A DNA stretch of 64,000 bases from Balaenoptera acutorostrata (lineage: Eukaryota; Chordata; Mammalia; Artiodactyla; Balaenopteridae): contig NC_080069.1 in NCBI RefSeq assembly GCF_949987535.1, forward strand, positions 49,838,391 to 49,902,390. The letters are read 5' to 3'. Shown here in pieces: positions 34,436-44,295 of the stretch. A program made the position numbers and the translations under genes. Position 1 is the first letter of the stretch. Every line of letters starts with the position of its first letter. The notes under the pieces were generated by a model. The model was given only the letters and a program-made list of their open reading frames with translations, did no database searches and was not told where the DNA came from.

Positions 34436-35402
34436 GACCAGATATTTTGCTGAGGATTAGAGGGGCCAGAAAGTGAGCAAGATGTGTGTATGTGTGTGTG
34501 CCCGTGACTGTGTGTATAACAGGGGTATATCTGGGAGGTGCAGAGAGAGAGCACAGTGCAGGGGCCATAGTTCAAGTACAGCCCTGAGTTCTGAGGCACT
34601 GTTGACTTTCTTGGGTAAAGAGTGTCAACCTTGAGCAGTGTCCTCCATCTGGAAAGTCACTGAGCAATGTTAAATCCTCTCTGGCAGGAGTTCCTTACCT
34701 CTCTTGATTAGACTTCAGGACTGAGTCTGCAACCATTTTTCTTTCTTCTTTCATCTCACCTCAAAAACTCTACATGGTTAGTTTTCTTGTAAAACCAAAA
34801 TGACTGCAAATCATTCCACAGAGCTGGGGTGTGCGGATAGGCTTTTGATGGATGAAGTTAAGCTGCAAAGCTCTGATCACTCTGGAAGTTGCTGATGCCA
34901 CCTCTGAAGTGGGTGGAACCTGTGAGAGAAGATGAGGACTTGACATTTATGATGCGCTGTGAAGAAAAATGACGGCGAGACAAGGAAAGGGCCAGAGGAT
35001 GGGGGTTGTGCGTAAGGAGTGGGAGGGTGCCAGTTTGGGGGAAGGTAAGACACCTTATCTGACAAGAAGAAAGGGGTTGAAGTAAGGGCTGTTTGCTGCA
35101 ACTGCCAAGGGCAATGACTGGATACTGTGCAGAAGGTGTGTGATTTTACTGCTTGGGAGATGAAGTTAGAAAGCTCACTTGATACAAGTAAAATATATTG
35201 TAGACTTGTGGGGCGAGGGCATCATGGTAACAGTTTTCTATACCTAGAAAATATTCAAGTATGTTTCTCTAAGGACTGACATTGATGGAGACTTCTAGCC
35301 AAGAAAATATTAAGTGATCACCTGAAATATACGTCTTTTAATTGACAAATGATGACACAAAGAGATGACAGATGAAGAGCAAAAGAATGAAAAGAATTGT
35401 AG
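34436..35402. other. Unique DNA, no recognised feature
   Basis: No recognised repeat apart from a short TG-rich run near 34483-34516. The 116-codon minus frame at 34249-34599 overlaps MIR sequence and is not credible as a gene. Confidence 0.4.
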
Positions 35403-35675
35403 GCCTTCCCTGGTGGCGCAGTGGTTGAGAATCTGCCTGCCAATGCAGGGGACACGGGTTCGAGCCCTGGTCTGGGAAGATCCCACATGTCGTGGAGCGA
35501 CTAGGCCTGTGAGCCACAACTACTGAGCTCTGCGCGTCTGGAGCCTGTGCTCCGCAACAAGAGAGGCCGCGATAGTGAGAGGCCCACGCACCGCGATGAA
35601 GAGTGGCCCCCACTTGCCACAACTAGAGAAAGCCCTCGCGTAGAAACAAAGACCCAACACAGCAAAAAAAAAAAT
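35403..35675 (+). mobile_element. CHR SINE, CpG-rich subtype
   Basis: Starts GGCCTTCCCTGGTGGCGCAG, with A box and an intact B box (GGTTCGAGCCC). The diagnostic block 'GAGAGGCCGCGATAGTGAGA' is shared with the copy at 8329. It ends with 'AAGACCCAACACAGC' and a short A tail. No clean flanking duplication is visible. Many CpGs survive, which suggests a young subtype. Confidence 0.93.
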
Positions 35676-35729
35676 TACTTAACAGTGTGTAAGGATTCTG
35701 ATATAGCACAGACTGAGACCAAAATCCAT

Positions 35730-35764
35730 CTGTCCGTCCATCCATCCATCCATCCATCCATCCA
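35730..35764 (+). repeat. (CATC)n microsatellite
   Basis: About seven to eight CATC/CGTC units at the edge of an old repeat. Confidence 0.9.
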
Positions 35765-36420
35765 ACAAATATTTATCATGTCCAAATGAAGGGAGATGTG
35801 TTCCATATTTTGCTCCAGAGCTGGGAGCACTAGGATACAATGTGTGAAAAATCAGGCAGTTTTCAGCTGAGGGATGGAATGAATGGACTGTCTTGACAGA
35901 AAGTGAATTCCTCACCGTTCCTTCTTTCCTTCCTTTGATAAAGATTTCTGTATTCCTTTCTCTGTGCCGGCTATTTTTCTGGCACTGGACATTTAGCAGT
36001 AGATAAGGTACACCGAGTTCTACTCTGGTGGGAGTTTATATGCTAGTGAGGCAGAAATTAAACAAAGTGATAGAGTTGCTGGGTAAGTGCTATAAAGTCA
36101 GGTCATGGGGTGCAGTGATGGGAGAAATGGGGGAACTATTTTGAAAAGGGTCGTCCTGCAAGGCTCTCTGAGGAGGTGGCATCTGAGTTGTGTCCTGAAT
36201 GAGGGGTGGGAGTAGGCTATGGAGGAAAGTGTTCAGGCAAAGGGAACAGCAGGTCTAATAATCTGAGGAGGGAAAGAGCTTGGCAGGCTTGAGGGAAGAT
36301 AGGGTAAGGCCTGGCAGGTCAAAGAAGGGAGTTTGGATTGCACTGTGGAGGGAGATGATAAGATCTGATTTCTGTTTTAAAAGATCATGCTGGCTCTTGT
36401 GTGGAGAGTGGTGTAGTAGG
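35765..36420 (+). repeat. Ancient interspersed repeat, long copy
   Basis: Begins 'AACAAATATTTATCATGTCC', then restarts near 35930. It carries the chain 'GGCTCTCTGAGGAGGTGGCA', 'GGCAAAGGGAACAGCAGGTC', 'GGGAAAGAGCTTGGCAGGCT' and 'GATCATGCTGGCTCTTGTGT'. I know this order from a very common old mammalian repeat, but cannot give the family name with confidence. It is non-coding. Confidence 0.7.
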
Positions 36421-36482
36421 CAAGAGCGGTCCTTTTGATTCAGTTCTGTTCATTTTCTTAAATGCTAAGGGAAAGACATTCG

Positions 36483-36486
<4 letters not shown>

Positions 36487-36520
<34 letters not shown>
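36487..36520 (+). repeat. (TG)17 microsatellite
   Basis: Seventeen uninterrupted TG units. Pure dinucleotide repeats of this length are usually length-variable. Confidence 0.97.
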
Positions 36521-36522
<2 letters not shown>

Positions 36523-36830
36523 ACAAGAAACCAGATAATACAGATAGTGCATTATTTTCTGTCGTATAGAATCTTGAAATACTTCAAAAATATATTCTAA
36601 CCTGAACTAGAGTTTTACTAATTTATCCTGGAATAAGTCAGACCAAACTGTGTATTTAATACGGTAGGAATATAACAAAATAGTAATTCAGTCCTTCAGG
36701 GATTTGAGTTTCTTCTGCTGCAGAGACCTACCTGTATTCTATTTATTTGAGAAGTTTGTCATCATCAACACAATCTATTCTAGAAATCATCATATCCTTT
36801 TAGTGATGAGAGTAAGCACTCTGGGTAACA
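36521..36830. other. Unique AT-rich DNA, nothing recognised
   Basis: I see no repeat, exon or regulatory site I can support in this stretch. Confidence 0.5.
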
Positions 36831-37025
36831 GATAATAACAGTTGGTGCTAACATAGTCTTCCTGTGTGCCAGTAATGGTTCTAAATATTTTGACTGACTT
36901 AATTCTCACAGCAGTCTTCTGAGTTAGGTACTATTATAGTCTCCATTTTATGATGAGGAATCTGAGGCTCAGAGACGTTGGGCAACTTGCCCAAGAACAC
37001 ACAGCTAGCCAGCATTAACTCCTGG
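36831..37025 (-). repeat. MIR SINE relic
   Basis: Reverse-strand MIR: 'TCCTGTGTGCCAGTAATGGT', 'TTAATTCTCACAGCAGTCTT', 'TTAGGTACTATTATAGTCTC', 'AATCTGAGGCTCAGAGACGT' and 'GCAACTTGCCCAAGAACACA'. Confidence 0.92.
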
Positions 37026-38735
37026 CATGCTGGGCCAGGGACCAGTCTTCTTTCTATACTTCCTCTCTATACAAAGAGGATTGCCACTGGCCAAAAAAGA
37101 TGCCAAACTGCAGGTGCCACCATGAGGATTGCTTCAGAAATTTCTTTACCATGCTCTGACTCCGTTTAGGGTCCAGCTTCTTCACCTGGGCTCAGTCCAA
37201 CCCTACTGCTTCAGGCAGCACACTCACCTCCATCACTCTGACTCTTCTGGCTCTTGTGCCACAGCTTCTAGCCCTGTTCATGGATCTCACTTTCAAGCTG
37301 GTATCCTTCTGCTCTCAGCATGGGCCGGTGCTGTGATCCTGGCTGCTTGGGAAGGATGGAGAGGCCTGGCCTGGGTCTGTGGTGCTGGCTCATCTGCTCA
37401 GGGACAGAGAGGAGGGGGTGGGGAAGTAGAACTCCCTTCAGGTGACTGCTGAGATGCCAGTGGAAGGGATCCTGGTCCCAGGGGACTCTGGCTCAGGTGG
37501 TACAAACAGTTCTAATACTGTTGTCATGGTGATCATCGGGTTTAAGGATTTCCTTGAGGAGGTTGCCAGCTTCACCCTGGCCTCTGCTATCACCAGGGAA
37601 CCCCTCTGGAGGGCCGTCAGTGTCCTTTTGGGATGCACTTGTCATACCCCTTTCTCAGATTTTTTTAATAGATATAGACAAGTGCACATATACAAGTGTG
37701 CATATAGGTGGCTTGATATGGGGAATCACTGTTCCACTAATAATTTGCCTAGTCACCATTGCAAGGCAACAAACAATTGTGAGTTTAGTAGCAACTCTTT
37801 ATGTTAATGGACTATACACACTTGGCCCAGTGCCACCCAGGGTGGACCTAAGACTCCTGCTGCGCCCCTCCCCAAGCCCCTCGGCTCCTTTGCGTAAAAT
37901 TCAGGAAATGCTCCTCTGCACCGTCGGAGGGAACAGAGAATGCGGGTGGGACGGGGCTGGACCCGACCTTTGCAAACATTTCTTGGTGCTTCCCTTGTGT
38001 GATCAGTGGAAGAAGTAACAGATCACCACAAGCCCATACCCTCCACTGGGTTTGCTTGCCTCCCCCTGCAGCCCTGTGATGTGATGGGGTAGTGGTTGTG
38101 GGTAGTGATGGATGCGTCTGTCCCAGGGCATCACAGAAAGCCCCGTAGGCATAGTTGATCCCAATAGCCGAACACCTTCTTCAAAATGTGAGATGCTTGC
38201 AGTTTTGAGTACTCAGCTTTGGGGCTTATTTACAATGTAAGAACAACAACCGCAAAAATCCCTTTTGACATCCTGATACAGAAAGAATTTTGCCCACAGA
38301 TGTTTCTTATTTTCCCTCTCATATCTTTTTTTTTAAACCAGAAAGGCTAAATTATTTGCTTAAGGGTATTCAGTAAGATGAGAACAGATCTAGGGCTAGA
38401 GGAAAATTTATTCTGGGATCTTTTTATCATTGTTATGTATTCCGTAGATTTTTTTTCCCCATAAAATATGAAAACTTCCTTTTTTTTCATCTCTGCAATG
38501 TATGAGATAAATCATGATGTGTATGATAAAAAACAGTCAGAGTCTCTGCTTTCCTTTGGACTATACCCTGTACTACCATTAGATGGGATATTTTGGCTCA
38601 TCTAATCCCTGCTTTTCTCCAGAGAATTTTGGCAAGGTCTTTTTTTTTTTTTGGCTGGCCAGGAAGGCATGCTTCTTTATTTACTCTTCTCAAAAACATC
38701 TGACGGTGTTTCCCGCAACATGTAAGCCATAAATA
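37026..38735. other. Unique, locally GC-rich DNA
   Basis: Positions 37160-37640 and 37840-37980 are richer in G+C than the surroundings. The second has about eight CpGs in 115 bp. Plus frames of 107, 121 and 154 codons (37129-38018) and a minus frame of 66 codons overlap one another, and none has a motif I recognise. An unannotated exon or a decayed pseudogene here cannot be excluded. T runs occur near 38325 and 38640. Confidence 0.4.
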
Positions 38736-38935
38736 TAACATGGCACGTTTCTGCATTAAACCTTCCAATGGCTTCATTGGAATAATAAGAGCCAGACTCC
38801 TTATCATAGAGGCTCTCAGGAGCCTCTGTGACCCAACTTCATCTATACAATGGTATCCCTGTTTCAGCCTCGGGGCCTTTGCACTTGCTGTTCCCTCTTT
38901 CTAAAATGCTCTTCGTGTAGAAGAACACTCTAGAA
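38736..38935 (+). repeat. L2 LINE fragment
   Basis: 'AACCTTCCAATGGCTTCATT', 'AGAGCCAGACTCCTTATCAT', then 'CCTCGGGGCCTTTGCACTTG' and 'CTGTTCCCTCTTTCTAAAAT' with GCTCTTC follow the L2 order. Confidence 0.85.
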
Positions 38936-40695
38936 GGAATGCTCCATCTGATCACTGTGTATTTCAAGTTGGCAGGGTCTTTTTAGCTTATGTTTGTCAT
39001 GTTGCTGCTCAATTGGAGATCTGTGGGTCACCACGAGTGCCAGTGTGACCTTGCATTGACAAACCTGGTCCCTGGATATAGAGACTGGGGCCAAAAATAC
39101 AGGAATAGGAAACAATTCTCTTAGACTAATCCAGGCACATAGTAGAGGGTGCTCAGTGTCCTACCCCAAATTATAGGTCTTTTCCTTCCTGAACCACCCT
39201 TCTTCTACCCTGTATAGTTCTTTTGTGGTGCTAGAGGCAGACATATAACACAAGTGGGGCCAGGGTAGTTTTCCCTGAGACTGCTCTGCTTGAGAGACCA
39301 TAGAAGAGTATTTTGTACTTTTTGAGGTCAAGATGCTGGGGATAGAGATGTGAATCCTCCACTGCTGATTGTCCTTACCCCTGCCATATGGAGACAGCCT
39401 GTATTCAAAACAAAGACTCATGTAAAAGGAAGTGTAGCTGAGAGGTAGAAAGACATACCCAGTGGCATTGTTTAAGACCCTGGATCCAGCCATGCCTGAA
39501 GCCCACCTAGAAGTCAAGTTGTGTGAATCAACCTATTTCTTTTTCTTTTTTCCCCCTTATTCCCAGGGTATTTGAGTTGAATTTCTGTCCTTCACATCCC
39601 AAGGTCTTACAGGGGTATATTGTAAATGGTCTTAAATTATGAGTAAAACTTTAGAAAAATTAGAAATCCAGGAAAAAGTAAAAGAAAAGGAGATCACCTC
39701 TCTTTATATATTTTTCTCTTCATGTCTACTGCCTACAGACAGCAGAGGTTGAAACATAGATGTTCCAATATAAGGACATATTTCTGCATATAGATGGTTA
39801 TATATTAAATTAAATCTCAGGTAATGGTTGGAAAAAAAAAAGCATTGAAATGGGATTGCCATTCTTAGGTGTAGCCTGCGTTGTGTGGTGTCGCTGGCAA
39901 GCAAGTGACAGATGACTTCCTAAATCCCTCACAGCCATCGTTTCCTGAAAACAGTACTGTTGGTGGCAGCACTTGACTTCAAAGCTCTCCCCACACGCCA
40001 CCCCTTTGTTGCACACAGTGAAGCTAATCCTGGGCTGGCTCCCAGGTTTCTGCCTGCTTCATCGGCTTTCTGTGACAGGTGAAAGATGGGAAAAAACAGT
40101 GGGGGGGCAGGGGGGGAGGCAGGGACAAAGGGTTTTGGTCCACAGAGGGGCTCCCTCCAGCCACGAGTAGGTGGAATCTTTATGTCCCATGATTAAAGAG
40201 GCCGACTCAAAGGCCATCTCACCACACGCCGCTCTGCTGGGAAGGAAAGTGGGGCAGGCATGGGCGTTGTTCTTATTCTGGAGTCCTGTGTTTGAAAGAA
40301 AGGGGTTCTAAAAAAGACTATGAGGCCCTGAAGGGGGAAAGGCTGGCTTTAGGGGGTGAGGAGGATGAGGGCACAGCTGGCCCTGGTGTTGGTTGCTCTC
40401 TCCACAAGATAGCACCCCTACTTTTGCATCTTTGCTTTTAGTTTCAGTCTTGAGGAAAAACTTGTTCAAATCATTTCAGAACCAATGCAATCTTGACTTA
40501 GCTTTCATAATTTATGAAGCTGACTTCATATCCTATCTCGAATCGTGTGTTACCCTGTTTCAGATAGAGCTGTTTTGATTATGGTATCATTATTATAAAC
40601 GTGGGTGTGTCTCTTCCTCGCCTTTTCCTCCCAGCTCTGCCTCCTCCTCTGGGGCTGAGCTCATTCCCCCAGGCATCGGGGAAGCAGACTGGGGT
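38936..40695. other. Unique DNA, no recognised feature
   Basis: No transposon recognised. Two G runs stand out near 40098-40120. The minus frame of 118 codons at 39161-39517 lacks any recognised domain. The 39860-40080 stretch has mixed composition and might hold conserved sequence. Confidence 0.4.
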
Positions 40696-40697
40696 CC

Positions 40698-40770
40698 AGC
40701 AGTGATTCTCAAACTAGCCGTTGTGCTGGACCAAGTGTGTTAAAATTTTCAGGCTGTCGTGGGCGGACAA
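40698..40770 (+). mobile_element. hAT-like transposon end
   Basis: 'AGCAGTGATTCTCAAACTAG' is close to the hAT/MER5 terminal sequence CAGTGGTTCTCAAAC. The partner end is not found downstream, so only a partial relic is claimed. Confidence 0.4.
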
Positions 40771-40953
40771 TATCATCAAACAAAATAAAAATGAATAACT
40801 GGAAAAATGAAATTAAAAAGACGTACAAAATGTACACTCAATTTTATTACTTTTAGCTTCAACAGGCATGAAATTACATTTTAATAAATAGAATCAAAAC
40901 AAAATAACATTGGCAGAAAGATTTGCAAAAACCATATGGGTGTTCTTAAAAGT

Positions 40954-41065
40954 GTGTGTATAGGATATTAATATAAGGGATTGCTATTATACTTGTAAAT
41001 TTTTGCTGTCTCACAAGTATAAATAAATTATAGCAATTCCCTCATATTCAGTGACCTATATGCAC
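40954..41065. other. Long imperfect hairpin (inverted repeat)
   Basis: The left arm, 40954-40996, pairs with the right arm, 41013-41065. Four helices match in order: GTGTGTATAGG (9/11), AATATAAGGG (9/10), ATTGCTAT (8/8) and TATACTTGT (9/9). The spacer is 16 nt, and the right arm has an 8- to 9-nt extra bulge. It may be a palindromic mini-transposon or a transcribed hairpin. I do not recognise the family. Confidence 0.65.
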
Positions 41066-41329
41066 ATGTTGAATTAACTGAGTGTATAATACAAAAAAAA
41101 AAAATTTGATCTAAACACACTAGCTTGTTTCCTGCTTAATCTACCTATCTAGGTTGGATTGATACAACACTACTTATAGGGGACAATGTATGCCTCAACT
41201 GTGTCTATGTTTTGTGTTTGTTACATTGATAATAGAAAAGCTGGGGTATAATGAAAGAAAAAAATTGCTTTGGAAAAATTGAGGAAAGCTAACTGTTTCT
41301 GACTTTATTTTTTTTCTCTCATCCCCTCC

Positions 41330-41757
41330 CTGCTCTATGGAAGGTTACCTTTTCCTGTTTCCGGGTGCCTTTTCCCCAGCGTCCTTGTGCTTTTACTTGC
41401 AAGGGTCAGAACCTGCGATCCTTCTTGGCGGATTACTCTAGAGAGCCGGATGTGTCTGGGAGCTTATGTCTCATCTCCCGGGATGGCCCTGGCCAATGGC
41501 TGACAGGCATGGCAGGAGGAAAGCTCCAGCTCTCTTCCAGGTGGGACCACTCTGAGGTGTAATTAACCCTCCAGAGTTCTCTGCAGGATCGGGCTCAGGC
41601 TACCCTCCATGGGAAAAGCCTTGCTTGTCTTTCTCTGCTCTGTCCTGCTCATCTCTCCCTTACCAGTTCTTTTTCTGGGAGCACTTCCTTAATAAACCGT
41701 TTCCCATGAATCTTTGTCTCAGTGTCTACTCCCAGGGAACCCAGCCTAAGGCAGTAT
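41330..41757 (+). repeat. LTR-like 3' end
   Basis: The right part has an AATAAA signal ('TTAATAAACCGTTTCCCATG'), then 'TGTCTCAGTGTCTACTCCCA' and the ending 'AACCCAGCCTAAGGCA', typical of the R-U5 end of an old mammalian LTR. The left boundary is uncertain. No internal viral genes are seen beside it. Confidence 0.45.
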
Positions 41758-42385
41758 CAGATTTAGAGTATTTTAGAAATAGGCTTGGCAGACCATAAAA
41801 ATGTCTTTATGTATTTCGAATCTTTTGCTTCTAGAGATACTGATGTTCCATTATTGGTAACATAATCCAAATGACCACTTTAGGAAATAAATCAGACTAA
41901 TTTAACTGCCTTGGCTTTTTAGAAACAAGACAAGCTAGAGATATTTAACGTACCAATCTTCTTACCACATATTTGGAAACATTTGTCATAGATATACTCT
42001 GTTTTACATAGATCTGTGTTCTTTTCATTTTTTCTCCTTGATTTCAATTAAGCTAAACCAAATTGTTTACCCATAGAGAAGATAAATGTAAAAGCTTCTT
42101 CCCCTCTGTAAAGGTTTGTGGTTGACTAAAAGAGGTTTAAATTTTTTGCTCTTGGATATTTTTTAAAGAGTTGCGTCTACATAAATCTGTTTTAGATAAT
42201 ACCCTCTCCAAAAACCATTCTGAGGTGGTCGCTTGTCAACAAGCTTTACTTGGAATTAAACCATATGACAAAACATAACAAATTCAAACTAACTGGGAGA
42301 AATGCTGTTATGAATTAGTGAAGACAATTAGGAACATTAAAAATGGAGAGCAGTTTTATTACCAGAGAGGTTATATGTGCTGTCT
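41758..42385. other. Unique AT-rich DNA, nothing recognised
   Basis: I see no repeat, exon or RNA gene I can support. Confidence 0.45.
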
Positions 42386-42600
42386 TGTCAATTATACCTT
42401 ATTATAGATACCTATTATGTACTAGACGTTTGCATTATCTCATTTAATTCTCACAACAACCCTGAAAATGAGGTATTTTCCTTCTCACTTTTTAAAAAAC
42501 AGATGAGGCATAGAGAAATTAAACAACTTGTCCAAGATTCACAATTAGTAAACAATAGAGCTGGTATTTGAATCTAGAACTTTCTACCAAGTCATGTTGC
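42386..42600 (-). repeat. MIR SINE relic
   Basis: Reverse-strand MIR: 'CTCATTTAATTCTCACAACA', 'ACAGATGAGGCATAGAGAAA' and 'CAACTTGTCCAAGATTCACA', then the decayed B-box end 'TATTTGAATCTAGAAC'. Confidence 0.9.
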
Positions 42601-42774
42601 CTCCACAGTTCAACAAAATTAGCTAATTAAATATTAGTGTACTTCATCAGCTTTAAGGAAGGAGCAACAACGATGTATAATCGACATATTCATTTGGTAT
42701 GCAAACAGTATTGTTAAAATGCTTGTAACAGTTTAAAGAGAAATAACAGAAATCTTCCTTGCTGTCTTGTTTAA

Positions 42775-42990
42775 CAACAATGCCTATCATTTATTGATTG
42801 TTTCAGGCACCTTACACCCATGTCTCATACAATCATCACAAGACTCCCAGGGTGGGTATTATTAGCCTTATTTTATAGGTAGGGAATGTCGAGAAGCCCA
42901 GAAACTTTAGGTGACTTGTGCAATGTTATATGGATAGTAAAATACAGGATTTGAACCCAGAAACCCATGAGCTCAACTGCTATGCTCTCC
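42775..42990 (-). repeat. MIR SINE relic
   Basis: Reverse-strand MIR: 'CATTTATTGATTGTTTCAGG', 'ACAATCATCACAAGACTCCC', 'TTAGGTGACTTGTGCAATGT' and 'GATTTGAACCCAGAAACCCA'. Confidence 0.9.
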
Positions 42991-43774
42991 ACCGCTGATG
43001 CTTAGCTGAAACTTCCTTATGGAGAATGCAAAGGTGACTGCCAGGTCAGCTGAATCAGTGGGTGGGATACATAAGATTGAAGTTATGACTTCCTTAAAGT
43101 ATTTTGTTTCTCATTGATGCCAAGTAGGTCTAGAAAAAGAGGAGAGAAAGCCAGAGGTATGACAGCAGCTTGGCTTGATGTTAAAGGGATGCTTTTGTTC
43201 TTATTCCACCACATCAATTTTCTCATCAGCTTTGATTCCCTTCCTACTGTTCACCTGTAAACAAAACCCCTGTTCACCTTTTCTGGACTGGGTTACTAGG
43301 AAATTCAGAGGGTTCATCATAGCCAGGTGTTTCTCTGCACCTGGTGTGTCTGATCTGCAGAGCAAAGGAATTCATAGACAAACACAACAGGGCTCATTGT
43401 AGACCACACAATTAATTATTCTAGGTTTCTGATTCGCTCTTTGAAACTTGCTATGTTCCTGTAATGGGAAAAAGACAGGTCCATTTATCACAGCGCACCT
43501 CATGCTGCTCCTTGGCATTCTCCCCTGGGTCCCTCACCATCCCGAAACTTCTGAAACATCTGCTGTGGGTACCATGGCAGGGGTTTCTTCACATTCCCTG
43601 TTACACTCAGCTTCTCAGCATCCTAGTTTTAAGCTCTCCTATTGTGACCGAAGACTAAAAGGCCAACATCCTCTGTGGAGGTGAGCAATGAGCAAGTTCA
43701 TTCCTTACGGTGGCATTCATACTTCTTTGCCAAAGATTACATTTGTGTGTATGGCATATTGCCTGATGTTGTCG
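42991..43774. other. Unique DNA, no recognised feature
   Basis: Plus frames of 64-78 codons overlap at 43448-43684 with no known homology. No transposon recognised. Confidence 0.4.
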
Positions 43775-43912
43775 AAAGAGCGGTGGACTGGGGATCAGCT
43801 TTGCTGGATTTTCGTCTTGGCTCTACCACTGATTATTTGTCTGGATTGGCATGGGCTGCTTCACCTCTCTCAACTTTCATTACTTCATTTAATGATAAAT
43901 CTAGGTTAAATC
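43775..43912 (+). repeat. MIR relic
   Basis: 'GAGCGGTGGACTGGGGATCA', 'CTTGGCTCTACCACTGATTA' and 'TCACCTCTCTCAACTTTCAT' follow MIR order. Confidence 0.75.
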
Positions 43913-44098
43913 ACTGCTTATTAACTTCGGGTGCACATTAGAATCACAGGAAATGCACAAAATACTGATGCCCAGGTCATGCCTCAGACCAAGGAAATCA
44001 GAATCTCTGGAGGAGCAGGAGACCTGGTCTTGGGATTCTTATTAAAGCTCCCCAAGGGGATTCTAATGTTGACTCAGGTTTGAGAACCATTGACCTAG
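43913..44098 (+). mobile_element. MER5-like hAT element
   Basis: 'GGTGCACATTAGAATCACAG', 'GATGCCCAGGTCATGCCTCA', 'AATCAGAATCTCTGGAGGAG' and the end 'TCAGGTTTGAGAACCATTG', which is the MER5-type terminal repeat in reverse. Confidence 0.75.
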
Positions 44099-44116
44099 GT
44101 GATCTCTGAGGATTCT

Positions 44117-44122
<6 letters not shown>

Positions 44123-44166
<44 letters not shown>

Positions 44167-44256
44167 CCTCCCTCCCTCCCTCCCTCCCTCCCTCCCTCCC
44201 TCTCCCTCTCTCCCTCTCTCTCTCTCCCCCTCCCTCTCTCTCTCTCCCTCTCTCCC

Positions 44257-44294
<38 letters not shown>
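44123..44294 (+). repeat. Long (TC)n/(TCCC)n pyrimidine tract plus (TA)6
   Basis: About 160 bases of pure C/T: (TC)n, then (TCCC)n, then mixed TC/TCCC, ending in a short TA run at 44282-44294. The mirror-symmetric polypyrimidine tract is of the type that can form triplex (H-DNA). The L1 at 44295 starts at its right edge. Confidence 0.95.
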
Positions 44295-44295
<1 letters not shown>

